Shown here in pieces: positions 10,364-20,900 of a stretch of 64,000 nt of DNA. The DNA is from Amyloporia xantha. Lineage: Eukaryota > Basidiomycota > Agaricomycetes > Polyporales > Adustoporiaceae. Location: positions 3,162,001 to 3,226,000 of the forward strand of contig JAYKKR010000002.1 of NCBI GenBank assembly GCA_036971615.1, written 5' to 3'. The notes below the pieces were generated by a model. That model was not told the origin of the DNA. It searched no databases and saw only the letters and a list, made by a program, of their open reading frames with translations. The stretch's first letter is position 1. Each line of letters opens with the position of its first letter. A program made the position numbers and the translations under genes.

Positions 10364-10932
10364 TGTCGCGACTTAGAGTCGAGCGACAGGGGAAGAACAA
10401 ACCTAAGCGGCCGAGGGCGTTCGACTAGGTCTTATCGAAGCGATGACGAGCTATGCTCAAGTCTAAGGCTAGGGACAAGTTAAATAAACGTAAGTAAAGG
10501 TAAATAGGTACAGGCAAGCTTGGCTTACCTAGGGACAAGAGGTCGAAACTGAAGTCCCCAGGCAGAGGCGTACTACTTATATACTACAAGAGTTCAGGGC
10601 AGGCTATCTACATGGTCCGTGCGCAGGTGGTCTGTGCGCAGCCTGAGTAAGCAGGTTGTGAGTCATACGTGATGTCGTGATCGGAGCCCGGCGGGGCCCG
10701 TGGTCGGCCGGCACCGTGCTTAAGTAAACGTCCGTAAAGGGAAGGCGGGACGGAGTCCGTGGGAAGGGAACATGTGACCTGTAATGGTCGACGCGTCTAA
10801 GTTCATGAACAAGGAGTTTGTGATGTGTACAGTAGAATGGCCGTTCGAATAAGAGGGGAAAATAACGATGAGTAAAAGGAGAAAATTGTCCGTATATAGA
10901 AAGGAAGAAACGCTCGATGTCAACTCGTGACA
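10364..10932 (-). repeat. 5' LTR of the gypsy element
   Basis: The repeat is 569 bp, matches the LTR at 4072-4640 except for one base seen, and is followed by the target duplication gttag at 10933-10937. Confidence 0.95.
10540..10583 (-). promoter_or_regulatory. Gypsy LTR core promoter: TATA box and predicted RNA start
   Basis: A minus-strand TATATAAG (10583-10576) precedes AGTTTCGACCT (10550-10540) by about 33 nt. The transcript start is inferred at or close to base 10550, from TATA spacing and from complementarity to the primer-binding site. Confidence 0.65.
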
Positions 10933-10937
10933 GTTAG

Positions 10938-11442
10938 GGCTCTCCGTCTTGCCAGGGCCACTACCAGAATGTGTATCGCTGACGCTCCCCACATGCCCTA
11001 CAGTTTTCAGGCAATGCAGGGGTCTGGCTCTGGAGTTTGGGTTATCCCGACTAACGTCCACAACTAGCCAGAGGCGAAGTGGAGTGGGGTGGCCTGTCCT
11101 TTCGGTCGGCTTGTTTTTACAACTTTCCCCATCTTACCGTCCCCTATCCTTATCGGACCCTTTCGGGCGTAGGGCGTACCCATGTTCGTGAGCGGCCACA
11201 GGTGCCTTCCCAGTTGGTAATCAGTAAGAGAAATGCCAGCAGCCGGGCGACCAATTGATCTCCCTACTTGGTTCGCAGGTAAACTTAATCCTGGGGTAGG
11301 GGCGGCCCGAAGACCTCCCAAATAGGTAAGGCTGCTGACAGACTCCCACCGGCGGCCGCAGGCGCCTCCCAATTGGGTGTGAACAGTACGACGTACTTGG
11401 GATCCCTCACCTCCAACGAGCAAGGGGGTGAGCCTGGAGCTT
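10938..11442 (-). other. Transposon-derived sequence right of the gypsy insertion
   Basis: Before the gypsy element inserted, this stretch joined base 4066. It would then be the 5' region of the minus-strand non-LTR element. A minus-strand open stretch over 10938-11061 (PLHCLKTVGHVGSVSD) faintly resembles a decayed nucleic-acid-binding gag-like ORF1, but the cysteines are mostly lost. No intact gene is seen. Confidence 0.35.
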
Positions 11443-11755
11443 CCGTAGTCATCTTGCGAACCTCCTTCACCAAGGGAGGGCTCCGTGCTCAGAGTGCAGT
11501 CAGAACAGACCCCAACTGCGTGATGGACGGAGCTTCCGTAGTGTTAGGGAAATGGGACTTTTTAGTCCCAAGAGGTATTATCTTCTATTTCTAATTTCGG
11601 ACTTCTCTATTGATCCTCAAGACCGAAGTATAGACTCATTTCTATGCTATTTATCCTTGCTACTTATCCATTTACTCTTATTTTCACTTTAGAAGTACCG
11701 CTTTTGCCCTATTTCTTTTATAATGCTTACTATGCTTACTGCGGTCTAGGTAAGT

Positions 11756-11793
11756 ATTAAGACCGAAGCTACCTCAATTAGGTCGGTCTTAAT
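11756..11793. repeat. 11-bp inverted repeat (hairpin)
   Basis: attaagaccga and tcggtcttaat are perfect reverse complements separated by 16 bases. Looser copies of the same arm (aagaccgagg / cctcggtctt) face each other around 11929-11981. Confidence 0.75.
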
Positions 11794-12810
11794 ACACCTA
11801 TAGGATCACTGAGCTTCGCTCTCAAGGTCCTATCCAAGTCTCTGACTTGAAACCATGTCCAAACCCGTTCACAGCATCACCAACCGCAGTGCCTCCCTCA
11901 CAGTTGCACTAGGAGTGGCACTAAGACCGAGGCCACTCCGAGGCTCACCAAGGCCTCATGTAGGCTACATAGCCTCGGTCTTGTTGCACTGTATAGCCCC
12001 AGTCATAGCCTCGCTTATTGTTCTCGTTTGAGGCTATACAAAGGCTATACTGTGCCACTTGAAGGGCAGTGACTAGGACAATAGGAAAAAGCTTCGGACT
12101 TGATGTGCATGGTTAAAGCATGGTTAAAGCGAGGTAAAGGAATAGGTTAGAAGCCTCTGGTACTTAGAAGGAACATTTGAGTAGATTCTATTTTGCTTAT
12201 TTAATCTTGTCTCAGGAAATGTATATAAGACCGCTCTCATGTACACTACAAAACAGCATCTTTCCACCCAATCCATTTGTAAGCCTCAGCGCTACCTTGA
12301 GACCTTGTCTCCTTCTCGGTTTTGTAGGACTTGCCATAGCTACGCGCTGGTATCAGACCTATCCCAGACTCGACAAACTACTTATAGCTTCGCGCTAAGT
12401 AGCGGTCTTCGGTATTGCTTCGCGCTACCTAAAGACCTTAGTCTGGCAACAATACTTGAGAAGGATTTGAGTATCATTGTATCGTTAGAAGTCCTACTTT
12501 GAAACCTTCTATTCATATCTTAAGACCTATCTGATAATACTCCAAGTCTATTCAATCTCTTCTACTTAAGTCTCTGTAGCCGGTATACAGAACTTCACTG
12601 TGTCTCGGAATTGAAGACCTATTGCATTTGAGTTCAGTACAAGTAAGTAAGCCTGGCTCAAAGGTATTGACTTGTAACTCGTTGTGTGATCTGGTACAAT
12701 CCCACTACCACACCTTTGCCCTTCGGTCTTCAGTTAACTCTGAAACCTTCCTTCATTCTATTCAAGTCTGGACTTGAATCCATTTGTATTTGTCATTAGA
12801 AAGGCTAAAA

Positions 12811-13100
12811 AGCGGTCTTACTCCGGTCTCATTAGACTCAGACTAAGTACCCTTTGAGACCTCTATAGTGGAGTCTATTACTTCATTTCCTTATCAAAGC
12901 GGTCTTACTACAGTCTTACTAGACTTGTAATCAATACCCTTTGATACCATTATAGTGGTCTTAGCTCCTTCTTGAAGTCTGGCACTTCATTTCCTCAATA
13001 AGGCGGTCTTACTTCAGCCTTATTAGGCTCGGACTAAAGCCCTTTTTATACCATTAACAGGGTGTTAGCCTTATTTTGAAGTTCAGTGCTTCATTTCGCA
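12811..13100 (+). repeat. Three diverged tandem repeats of about 90-105 bp
   Basis: Units start at 12811, 12898 and 13001. Each opens with (a)gcggtctta and passes through a t(t/a)ag(a/g)ct block. Each then has an (a/t)accctttgag/tacc-like block and closes with acttcattt(c). The copies are clearly diverged, so the array is old. Confidence 0.7.
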
Positions 13101-13220
13101 TAACCTTTCTAGCTCGGTTTCAGCAGACCTTAGACCTATCCTAAGGGTCTCGCTGCAAAAAGTCACCAGATCCATAACACGTAGCCTTCTTGCAAACCTC
13201 CTTTACCAAGGGAGGGCTCC

Positions 13221-13481
13221 TCCACCGGGTCACCCAGCGACCACCTACGATTAGGCCAGGCCCACCGACACCGGAGACACACTTCCCCTGGCATCGGCGG
13301 TGAGTACAACGCCCCAAGGGACGAGGGACCACTCCCCCCCAGCCTCAAAGAAGCGTGGGAAAAACTCGACCAGGTGGTGGTACGAGTCCAAGAAGCGATG
13401 AAGTACGCGTGTCTCCGACGGTTACTAAATTCGAGGCTTGACTTGAAAGCTTGAAGTGTCTCTTCGACTTTGCTTGCAACG
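13221..13481 (+). other. Transposon-like fragment upstream of the WD40 gene
   Basis: The plus strand reads SLKEAWEKLDQVVVRVQEAM followed by a short basic stretch and a stop, inside a frame without a start. It looks like a scrap of an unidentified protein, possibly a transposon gag. The 5' flank and promoter of the WD40 gene must overlap it. Confidence 0.3.
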
Positions 13482-15115
13482 ATGGAGGCTGCTGGCGCTC
13501 CGAATTTACTGCGATCAGAGGCAGAACTTGTGCTTGAGGAAGTGAGCAGCTCGCCGTCTTTACCATGTAACATGCAAGATCGACCACTCTTCCGGGCACG
13601 CAGTCGCGCAGGCAGAAGGCGGAGAGGACGAAAAATATTGGATCTCCAATCGAGCTTCCTGGTAAAGCTCTCGCTATAGAGATTAGAGGAAATGTGGCAT
13701 GGATAGCAGAAAATACTGGCGTTGTCAGAAAGTTGGATCTTGAGGTCTGTGAACAGCCTTGCTGTTTCGTTGGCCTATTTACTCATCGTTGACATCAGTC
13801 AGGGAAGACGCTACAACTCTTTCGAGGACACTCTGCCCCTGTTACGTCTCTTGCGTTTTTTGAGTCAGTGCAAGGCTCTGGCGACAGTGGTGTCTTGATC
13901 ACCGGTTCTTGGGATAAAGTGACGGACACTTTGTCAGACGTTCTGCAATTACTAATTGAGCCACACAGACGATCAAACTATGGAATGTAGAAGTAAGTCT
14001 CGTTTCATGTGGTGCATCCACTAGAACCATTGTCAATCATTCGTCCTCTCAGACGAAACGGTTGATCTCATCGACATCCGCGCACTCTGACTTTGTCAAG
14101 ACCCTCTTTGTTATACCCTCGCTCAACTTGCTCATTTCCGGTGGTTCTGATAAGATAGTCAGATTCTGGTCAGTTCATGCTCGGTGTCAGTTAATAAGAA
14201 TGTACCCCATCTGAGTACTTCTTTCAGGGATCTTTCTACGTACGGAAACGGTCAGTCATTGTGTTGCACTGGCTCAATATCCGCACATACACGCCCCGTG
14301 GGATGTATGAGTGCACATGTACTCTCGGCCTCATCCGCCGTGTTATACACGGCGGACACAATGGGTATCATCAAAGTGTGGGAACTGACGCGGGAAGAAG
14401 GCAATCCGCCTCGATGGCGAAGCACCATGCAAAAAGAACTCACCCATCATCGTACTAGGATCAATGAGATACTGTACGATAGCGGGCAGTTATGGACAGG
14501 TGCGTGGATGCAGGTATCATTCTGAGCAATGATAATCGACAGATTTGCCACAACAGCTTCCACGGACGAGACAGTCCATGTACAATTCGAGGGATCGTCC
14601 ACGCCCAAGCCTGATTCCAAGCCCATACCACCTATTACCCATCCAGCCGCAGTCAAGGCTATCCTTCCGCTCCCCCTCACACCGCTCGCAGAGCCTTACC
14701 TCTTGACGGGCGCGGGCGACATTATCCGCGTCTATGACATCTCGACACCAGAAGAGCCTGAGCTCCTGCGCCAGGTCGATGGCCATTGGCACGACGTAAC
14801 CGCTCTCCGCCTGTGGACACGCACAACCGCTGTGGAGGGCACCAAAGGTCAAGTCCAAGTAGAGCCATGGGTTGTGAGTACTAGTCTGGATGGAACAATA
14901 AGAAAGTGGAGGCTAGTCGGTATGGAATGCTCCCAGATAAACGAACGGATATGTGACTGAATACCTTGTTGATTGTAGACTTGTTGAGCTCTACTGCGCC
15001 CACCGTAGCTGTAGCGAAGCCTCCACCTCGTGAACCTACCCCACCGATCTCCAATACCTTTAAGATGTCAGAAGAAGAAGAGAGAGAGCTCGCAGAACTA
15101 ATGGATTCGGATTAG
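13482..15115 (+). CDS. WD40-repeat protein, uncharacterised
   Basis: There are eight exons: 13482-13541, 13616-13744, 13799-13918, 13969-13992, 14053-14168, 14228-14499, 14557-14919 and 14979-15115. Together they give 406 codons with exact phase. The product is a beta-propeller protein with a short helical N-terminus, then WD repeats ending LITGSWDKTIKLWNVE, ISGGSDKIVRFWDL, YTADTMGIIKVWEL and VSTSLDGTIRKWRLV. The tail is acidic, EEEERELAELMDSD. Exon 4 is only 24 nt and encodes TIKLWNVE. The function is unknown to me. The core looks strongly conserved (SPIELPGKALAIEIRGNVAW), suggesting a scaffold in a conserved complex. The first exon is the least certain part; the start was chosen as the ATG that splices in phase into that core. 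Confidence 0.85.
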
Positions 15116-15397
15116 TTCATTTACTAGGTTTACTCAGATTAGCCGTGACGGTCTCTGCACTCTGAATAGTAGTGTCCTTCCAACAGTCATGTAGACTTGT
15201 CAGTCGGTATCATCAAGCCTACAGAGTCAGTACATGTTACAATAGCTTATGGTATTTACCAACACTGTCACAATTTCGGCCTCAAGATCAGCATCGAGTT
15301 AGCACTCTGAAGACTCGCAGCCGCCGTTGTCACGAGTTCGTCGACGCTATGCCATAGCAGCGCTGTCAACATTTGTCTGTATGCAGAAATTAGCAGC

Positions 15398-16965
15398 TTA
15401 CATGGCTTTGGCGGGTTTGATATCCTGATCAATCACGGATATAAGCACGCATTGAAGGGTTCTCATAACCTACGCACCTTTATTGACCCTGCTACCTTGC
15501 CCATCAACCCTGTGAGATCGTAAAATAAGCAAGATTCCGTCCAGAAACAGAATGTAGACCCACATGACTGTCCCTTCGTTAATAATTCTGGGTGTCTGTC
15601 GACCTGTATCTCATGCGGAATTTTGCCCTGTGATGTCAACTCATCTATTTCTTGTTGGCGTGAGTCCCTGTAGGGTGGAAAATCAGAATCATACCTGTTG
15701 CGAATAGAGTGGGGGAGCAACGTACCAGCTAGCGACGTAGGGTGTCCGACGCACACTCAACGGCCGACCGGAATATATCAGAGTACGAACGACATCATCG
15801 TATCCGGCCGATACGACAAGTTCTTTATGCATCGGCGGAGCACCTGCTTCTTCGCTTGCTACGAAGCGAGTGCCTACCCAGACTCCGGATGCCCCATAGC
15901 TACAGCGACATCAGTGAGCAAACATTGGCTGTCCTTCCCGTAGCTCCCCATGGGGAAATGGAGTGGGCTTTATGGTATACTTACGACAGTGCGGCAGCAA
16001 GGCCCCGTCCGTCTGCAATTCCGCCCGCGGCGATGACTACAACGGGTTTGCCTGTGAGTGGGCTTATGGCGTCCTTGCAGATATCGACACATGCTGGGAT
16101 CAGAATCGAAAAGGGCGTGTCACCGGTATGTCCACCGCCTTCCCCGCCTTGAGCGCAAATCATGTCTACACCTAATGATGGTCGGACATTAGCTAGAATG
16201 GAAGCTACGCTGAAATATCACCTTGGGCTAGTGCTTTCTGCACATGCTGTACGGGGCGTCAAACACGGCCGTGTCCACGATGGTTATAATCATACCTTAG
16301 GATGCCCGACCATACTGGTGCATAATTTTGAGTGATTCAAGAAGACCTCCACAAGGGCACCGTCGACTTACTTCATGATGACAATTCCTGCAGCGTGCAA
16401 CTTGTCTACCATATCTTTAGGAGGTACACCAACAGCGCTAACAAACAGCGCAGCCTTGCTCTTGATGATGATCTCGGTCAATTGGGGCAATTGCCCATGG
16501 GTATAATCGTACTGGATACGTCTACGTTACGGTTCCTCCAATTGGTAAAACCCTGAGATGCGAGCATACGTTGGTTTTCCGTGCGCTACCGCCTATTTGT
16601 GGGAGAGCAAGGTCCACGCCAAATGGCGCATCCTTGTTGTTCAATTGACTCTTCAGGTCGTCAATCGCGCCTTGCATCATTTTTGGAGTGTAGTGTATCC
16701 CGCCAATTACGCCAATACCACCTTAGGATGGTATCAGACCGCCAAGCGCACATGCGGAGTAAATGGAGACAGCGTACCCGCATTCGTGACAGCTGCGGCG
16801 AGCTTCGGTCCCGCTGCAACATTCATTCCTATGTCGGCGCATATCAATATGCTAGTAGTGCAGTTCTATCGTGATAATAAAGGCCTCACCGGCAAGCATT
16901 ATGGGGTGGTCGATATTGAATAGCTGTGTGAGAGGAGTACTAAAGACGGGTCCTGAGGACGGCAT
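15398..16965 (-). CDS. Nitronate monooxygenase (2-nitropropane dioxygenase family), paralogue 1
   Basis: This FMN-dependent TIM-barrel enzyme oxidises alkyl nitronates (EC 1.13.12.16 family) and protects against propionate-3-nitronate. About eleven exons give some 330 residues from MPSSGPVFSTPLTQLFNIDH to DIKPAKAM. Family signatures are visible: AGMNVAAGPKLAAAV near the N-terminus, ICAQGGEGGGHTGD with the conserved His, then the flavin phosphate-binding AAGGIADGRGLAAAL and YGASGVWVGTRFVASEEAGA. One exon is only 19 nt and encodes MVGHPK. I found no stop or frameshift. All introns read are GT-AG. It is a tandem partner of the gene at 23593-25149 in the same orientation; a copia element begins about 200 bp upstream of its start codon and may affect its promoter. 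Confidence 0.93.
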
Positions 16966-17166
16966 GACTACTCAAGTTGAAAGGCGAGGAGACAAGCAAG
17001 CGGTGCGTCAAATCGAAAGAGAGCATTTAACCTTGTAGCACTGTGAGGTGAATTGACGCAGCGGAGATGTTCTGTTCCAATGACCGCGACAGCGGACCGG
17101 CAATTGCGAGCGCAGGAATCATGGGGTACATATGATTCTCCACAAAGGCAATCACGTTGGCAGTCA
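16966..17166 (-). other. Residual upstream region of NMO paralogue 1, cut by copia
   Basis: The promoter and 5' leader of paralogue 1 must lie here. The minus strand has a 46-codon open stretch (ending VLQG) without support as a gene. Bases 17162-17166 (agtca) are the left copia target duplication. Confidence 0.5.
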
Positions 17167-17471
17167 TGTTGAACAATCAGTTTCCAACTATAGTAGTCGC
17201 ACTTCCATACTTGGTAGTCAGTACTTACTCATTTCTATGATGTTCTATGACGTTCCATAGTATGTTCTTGTCTTACTTCATAGGCTCCACTTTCTTACTA
17301 AGAAATCTCCACTATGATTTCATTATGACTTCATATCTTACTCAGATATTCTATAGGTTTCTAGATACGATTACTAAGGAGCCTTTCATGCATGTATATA
17401 AGCCGGGCCTTACAGCCCACTAGAATACAAGACGGATTAGCCTCCCTCTCCTCTATAGTCTGCGCTCAACA
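17167..17471 (+). repeat. 5' LTR of copia element
   Basis: The repeat begins tgttgaac and ends ctcaaca. A TATATAAG box lies at 17395-17402, about 70 nt before the LTR end, so R-U5 is short. Confidence 0.95.
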
Positions 17472-17491
17472 GGTTATGAGCCCCGCGCTCT
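17472..17491 (+). promoter_or_regulatory. Copia primer-binding site for half-tRNA-iMet
   Basis: The site ggttatgagccccgcgctct directly follows the LTR. Its first twelve bases complement the initiator tRNA-Met anticodon stem-loop rather than a tRNA 3' end, as in Drosophila copia. Confidence 0.7.
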
Positions 17492-17929
17492 AATCTGTCT
17501 GACTACTGTGCAGTCATCTGTCTTCACTCTTCTATTTGCGCTTTCACTTCTCTCTTTGCGCATTTACCCCTTCTATTGCCTTCTTCTTATAAGGCCCCTT
17601 AGTAGACTACGTAAGTACACAGTCCTTAGTTTTGTGACGAACTCTTGGGAGTCTGCACTTCAGTGGGCGGCTCTTAGAGGTCCAAATCCTCTCCTGGGAA
17701 TAAGGCACCTTACGCGAAATAGTCAAAGGCGTAACAGGGCCCTCAGGCAACTGCGAAACAAAACTCTGCGGCTCCATAGGTAGCTGTAGATAGAAGTACT
17801 ATACAGTAGCTAGCTAGGCCTTGGGCAATACCTCTGCGGCATAGTCTCGTCTCGATCGCTCACTTCCCTCGACTCTACCCTGCGTCTTGGCTATTTCAAG
17901 CTAGCTGGGACAAAGGTTCACTTCAATAA

Positions 17930-20900
17930 GTGTCCATCTTTGAGCTAGAGACGTTGACTTCTTCATCAGAAGCAGCTGATCCAGTGGCAGATCAATCTCA
18001 GTCAGGCGACTCAGAGGGATCTTCACCAGAGCAAGTACAGCTTATATCTGTCTACCCAACAGATTATAGCTGGAAATTCCCTTTACGCAGGCGATTATAT
18101 TGGTGGTCTTACAAGCTTAATGATCTTGGTTATTTTCCATACAATATTGAAAGTAACTCTCTTAGTCACACTGACAGTGAAGAGTACTTTCCAAACCTCT
18201 CCATTACATTTTGGGCTATACTTCTTCGATCCGATCCTTTTGATCAAGAAGTTAAAGAGGTTAAACCAGATCGATCGCCTCCATCAATTCTTCAATCAAT
18301 TCCTCGATCACCTTCCATCGCCTATCTCCTTCAGTCTGACACTGCCCTGACATTTTATTCTGATCGCCATGGATCCTCCAAGATTCCTACCTCCACCATT
18401 CCCATTTTTGATGGCACAAACTATATTGCCTGGTCTAACGCCATGCGAGGTGTTTTTAGATGGTCTGGTTCCTGGAACATTGTTGAAGGGAATTCAGGCA
18501 CACCTCTTCCTCGTCCTACTGCTGCAGCTGCTGGAGAAGACCTCCCTACAATCCAGGCTGCTTGGGATGAGAAAATGACAAGGCACTTGGCTTGATGACC
18601 ATCTATATTTCCTCCCTCGCTACAATTCCTCATTGGCAATACTACCACTGCTGCTGCAGCGTGGAAAGCAATTAAAGATCAGTATGCCAAACCTGGTGCT
18701 GTTGGTGCATCTGCCTACTTTCAACAATTATTCAATACTCGCTTTGACGATGCCCAACCTCTTCGCCCTCAGATAACAGCACTTGAGGAAATTCGTGAGC
18801 CGCACCGTTGATGCTGGGATTGCCATCTCAGATCAATTTGCTGCCCTCATTATTGTCAACGCCTTGCCCAATTCTTATCAGACCATTGCTTCCGACTCTG
18901 CTGGCTACAGTTACAGATCTTTCTACACTTAAACCAGCAGATGTCATCCCCAAAATTATTGAGGAAGAAGCTAGACGTCAGGCCTCTAAAAATGCTAATG
19001 TCTCTCTGCCTGCCGACTCACTCGTCTCCCAAAGAAATGTAATATCTGTGGGAAGACTAATCATTCGACTGAGAACCATTGGCCTGATGGAAAGCCACCT
19101 CAAAAGGGGAATAAGCAGAGCAAAGGCAAGGGCAAGCAAGGCGGTAATCAAGGAGGAAATAATAAAGGAAGTGGACAGAATCATGGTCAAAATAATGGTA
19201 ATAATGGAGCTTCACAAGGACAGGGACAGAATTCTGGTGCAAAAGTCAATAATCTTCTTATAGAATCTGTACCAGATGTAACGGTAGCATCTTCTTCGTC
19301 CAAATCAATTGACCTTTCCCTGTACCATGTGGGAGATGAGATCGCAAGATGGATGGCTGACTCGGGTTGTACTTCACATGTCACAAACGTCTTTGAAGAT
19401 TTTGATCACTATCATGAATTTCCAGTACCTGGTCATGCGCACTTAGCCGGCGCAGATAAGACCATAGATATCAAAGGTGTTGGAATAGTTCTTCTGCGAC
19501 ATCAGAATAGTGACGGAATCATTGTCAACCTGACTCTTAAATCTGTCCTCTATATTCCTGAAGCGTTTCATCGCTTTCTTTGCTCCACGTACCATTATTG
19601 ACCAAGTGAGGCTGCTATAGTGCCCATGGGGACACTATGAATTTCTGGGCAGGCTCCAAACCGGGTGAGAACCTAATCCTCACTGCGCGATCAAGCCATG
19701 ATGGTTCAGGTTTCTATTGGCTTGAAACCAAAGTGTTTCATCCAAACACCCGGCCTCAGACTCTGCAATCTGTGGAAGCTGACTATGACTTGTGGCATCA
19801 ACGGTTTGGTCATGCGGGACGTACACACAATCAATTGCCTAATCATGTTAATGGCGCACCAAATAGTCTTTCTTCAGCACCAAAGTCTGATCCTTGTGCT
19901 GGTTGTGCGCTTGGCAAGTCCCACAGACAACCATTCCCACTCTCTTCTACTCGCGCATCTAAACCATTGGAACTTATTCACTCAGATCTCGTCGAGATGC
20001 CATCTCTGTCTATTGATGGTTTCAAATATTGCAGTCACATTTCTGACGACTTCTCCTCATTTGGTGTCATGTATTACCTTAAGCGGAAATCTGATGCTCT
20101 CACCTGCTTTAAAAGTTATCGAGCATGGGGGAAACTCAGCTTTCTACGCGACTTCTGCTGTTTCCGCTCTGACAGAGGAGGAGAATTTATGGGTGAAGAG
20201 TTCACACAATATTTACATGAAAATGGTATTGAGCGCGAGGCATCTATGCCACAAAGTCCACAACAGAATGGACGTGCAGAACGTTGGCAGCAAACTATTG
20301 TAGAAAAAGCAGAAGCTATGCGTCATCATGCTGGTTTATCCACAGGCTTCTGGAAATCCTTGCTGTTGAAACTGCCGTTCATATTTACAATCGTCAGCCA
20401 TTCCGCAGAGCACACTGGCGTACTCCCATTGAATTATGGAATGGTACTGTTCCAGATGTGTCGTACTTTAGAGTCTTTGGATGCCTAGCCTATGTACATG
20501 TTCAGAAGGAGCGACGCCAGGATAAGCTCACGGCTCGAGCTAAACCTATGGTGTTCGGCTATGAACCTGGATCAAAGGGGTATCGATTCTGGGATAAAGA
20601 TAGCCGCCTCCATTGTTTTATCGCGTGATGCGGTATTCAATGAGAGATCCTTTCCGAACAAAAGTGCGAATCCTATTCCCGCTGCCCAACAACCGCATGA
20701 GCCGCCCGTTCCTGTAGCTCCAGCACCACAGCCGGCCCTGCCGCTTGGTGATGATGATGCTAATAGGCCTGAACCGGATGCTGACTTGCCTCCACATCCG
20801 GGGACCACCACCAGAACTGCCTAGAAACCCATCTCCTCCACTCCGTCCACCTTCTCCAGATGAGCCTCCAGTTCCACAACCTCCTCCATTTGTACCTAGA

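Larger units (their letters stand above)
4072..10932 (-). mobile_element. Complete Ty3/gypsy chromovirus (Tf1/sushi-like), young, pol frameshifted
   Basis: The element is 6861 bp with two 569-bp LTRs that differ at a single base where I compared them (c in one, t in the other, in the gaaaatNgtcc stretch). It is flanked by the 5-bp direct repeat gttag (4067-4071 and 10933-10937). Reading on the minus strand the order is LTR, primer-binding site, gag, protease, reverse transcriptase, RNase H, integrase with HHCC and DDE motifs, chromodomain, polypurine tract, LTR. This order and the C-terminal chromodomain define a chromovirus. It is inserted in older transposon sequence. The near-identical LTRs show recent transposition, yet pol carries a one-base deletion. 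Confidence 0.95.
11443..13220 (+). mobile_element. Degenerate LTR-type relic bounded by 42-bp direct repeats
   Basis: Two copies of a 42-bp sequence sharing accaagggagggctcc (11443-11484 and 13179-13220, about 36 matches) bound an AT-rich, gene-free segment. Inside are a TATATAAG box (12222-12229), then 126 nt further TGGTATCAGACC (12348-12359). The latter looks like a tRNA 3'-end primer-binding site, as in many copia elements. The words aagaccgag, gcggtctta and (a/t)cgcgct recur throughout. No coding sequence remains. It may be a LARD/TRIM-like non-autonomous element or a badly decayed LTR element; which of the two is not decidable by eye. Confidence 0.4.

Noticed and set aside
12177..12502. 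Short open frames in the AT-rich relic
   Set aside because: No start context, no family and many stops around them; low-complexity repeats explain the open stretches.
17030..17166. Protein-like minus-strand stretch (ALAIAGPLSRSLEQNISAAS) upstream of NMO paralogue 1
   Set aside because: It has no good start, ends at a stop before the NMO start and corresponds to nothing upstream of paralogue 2; probably chance.
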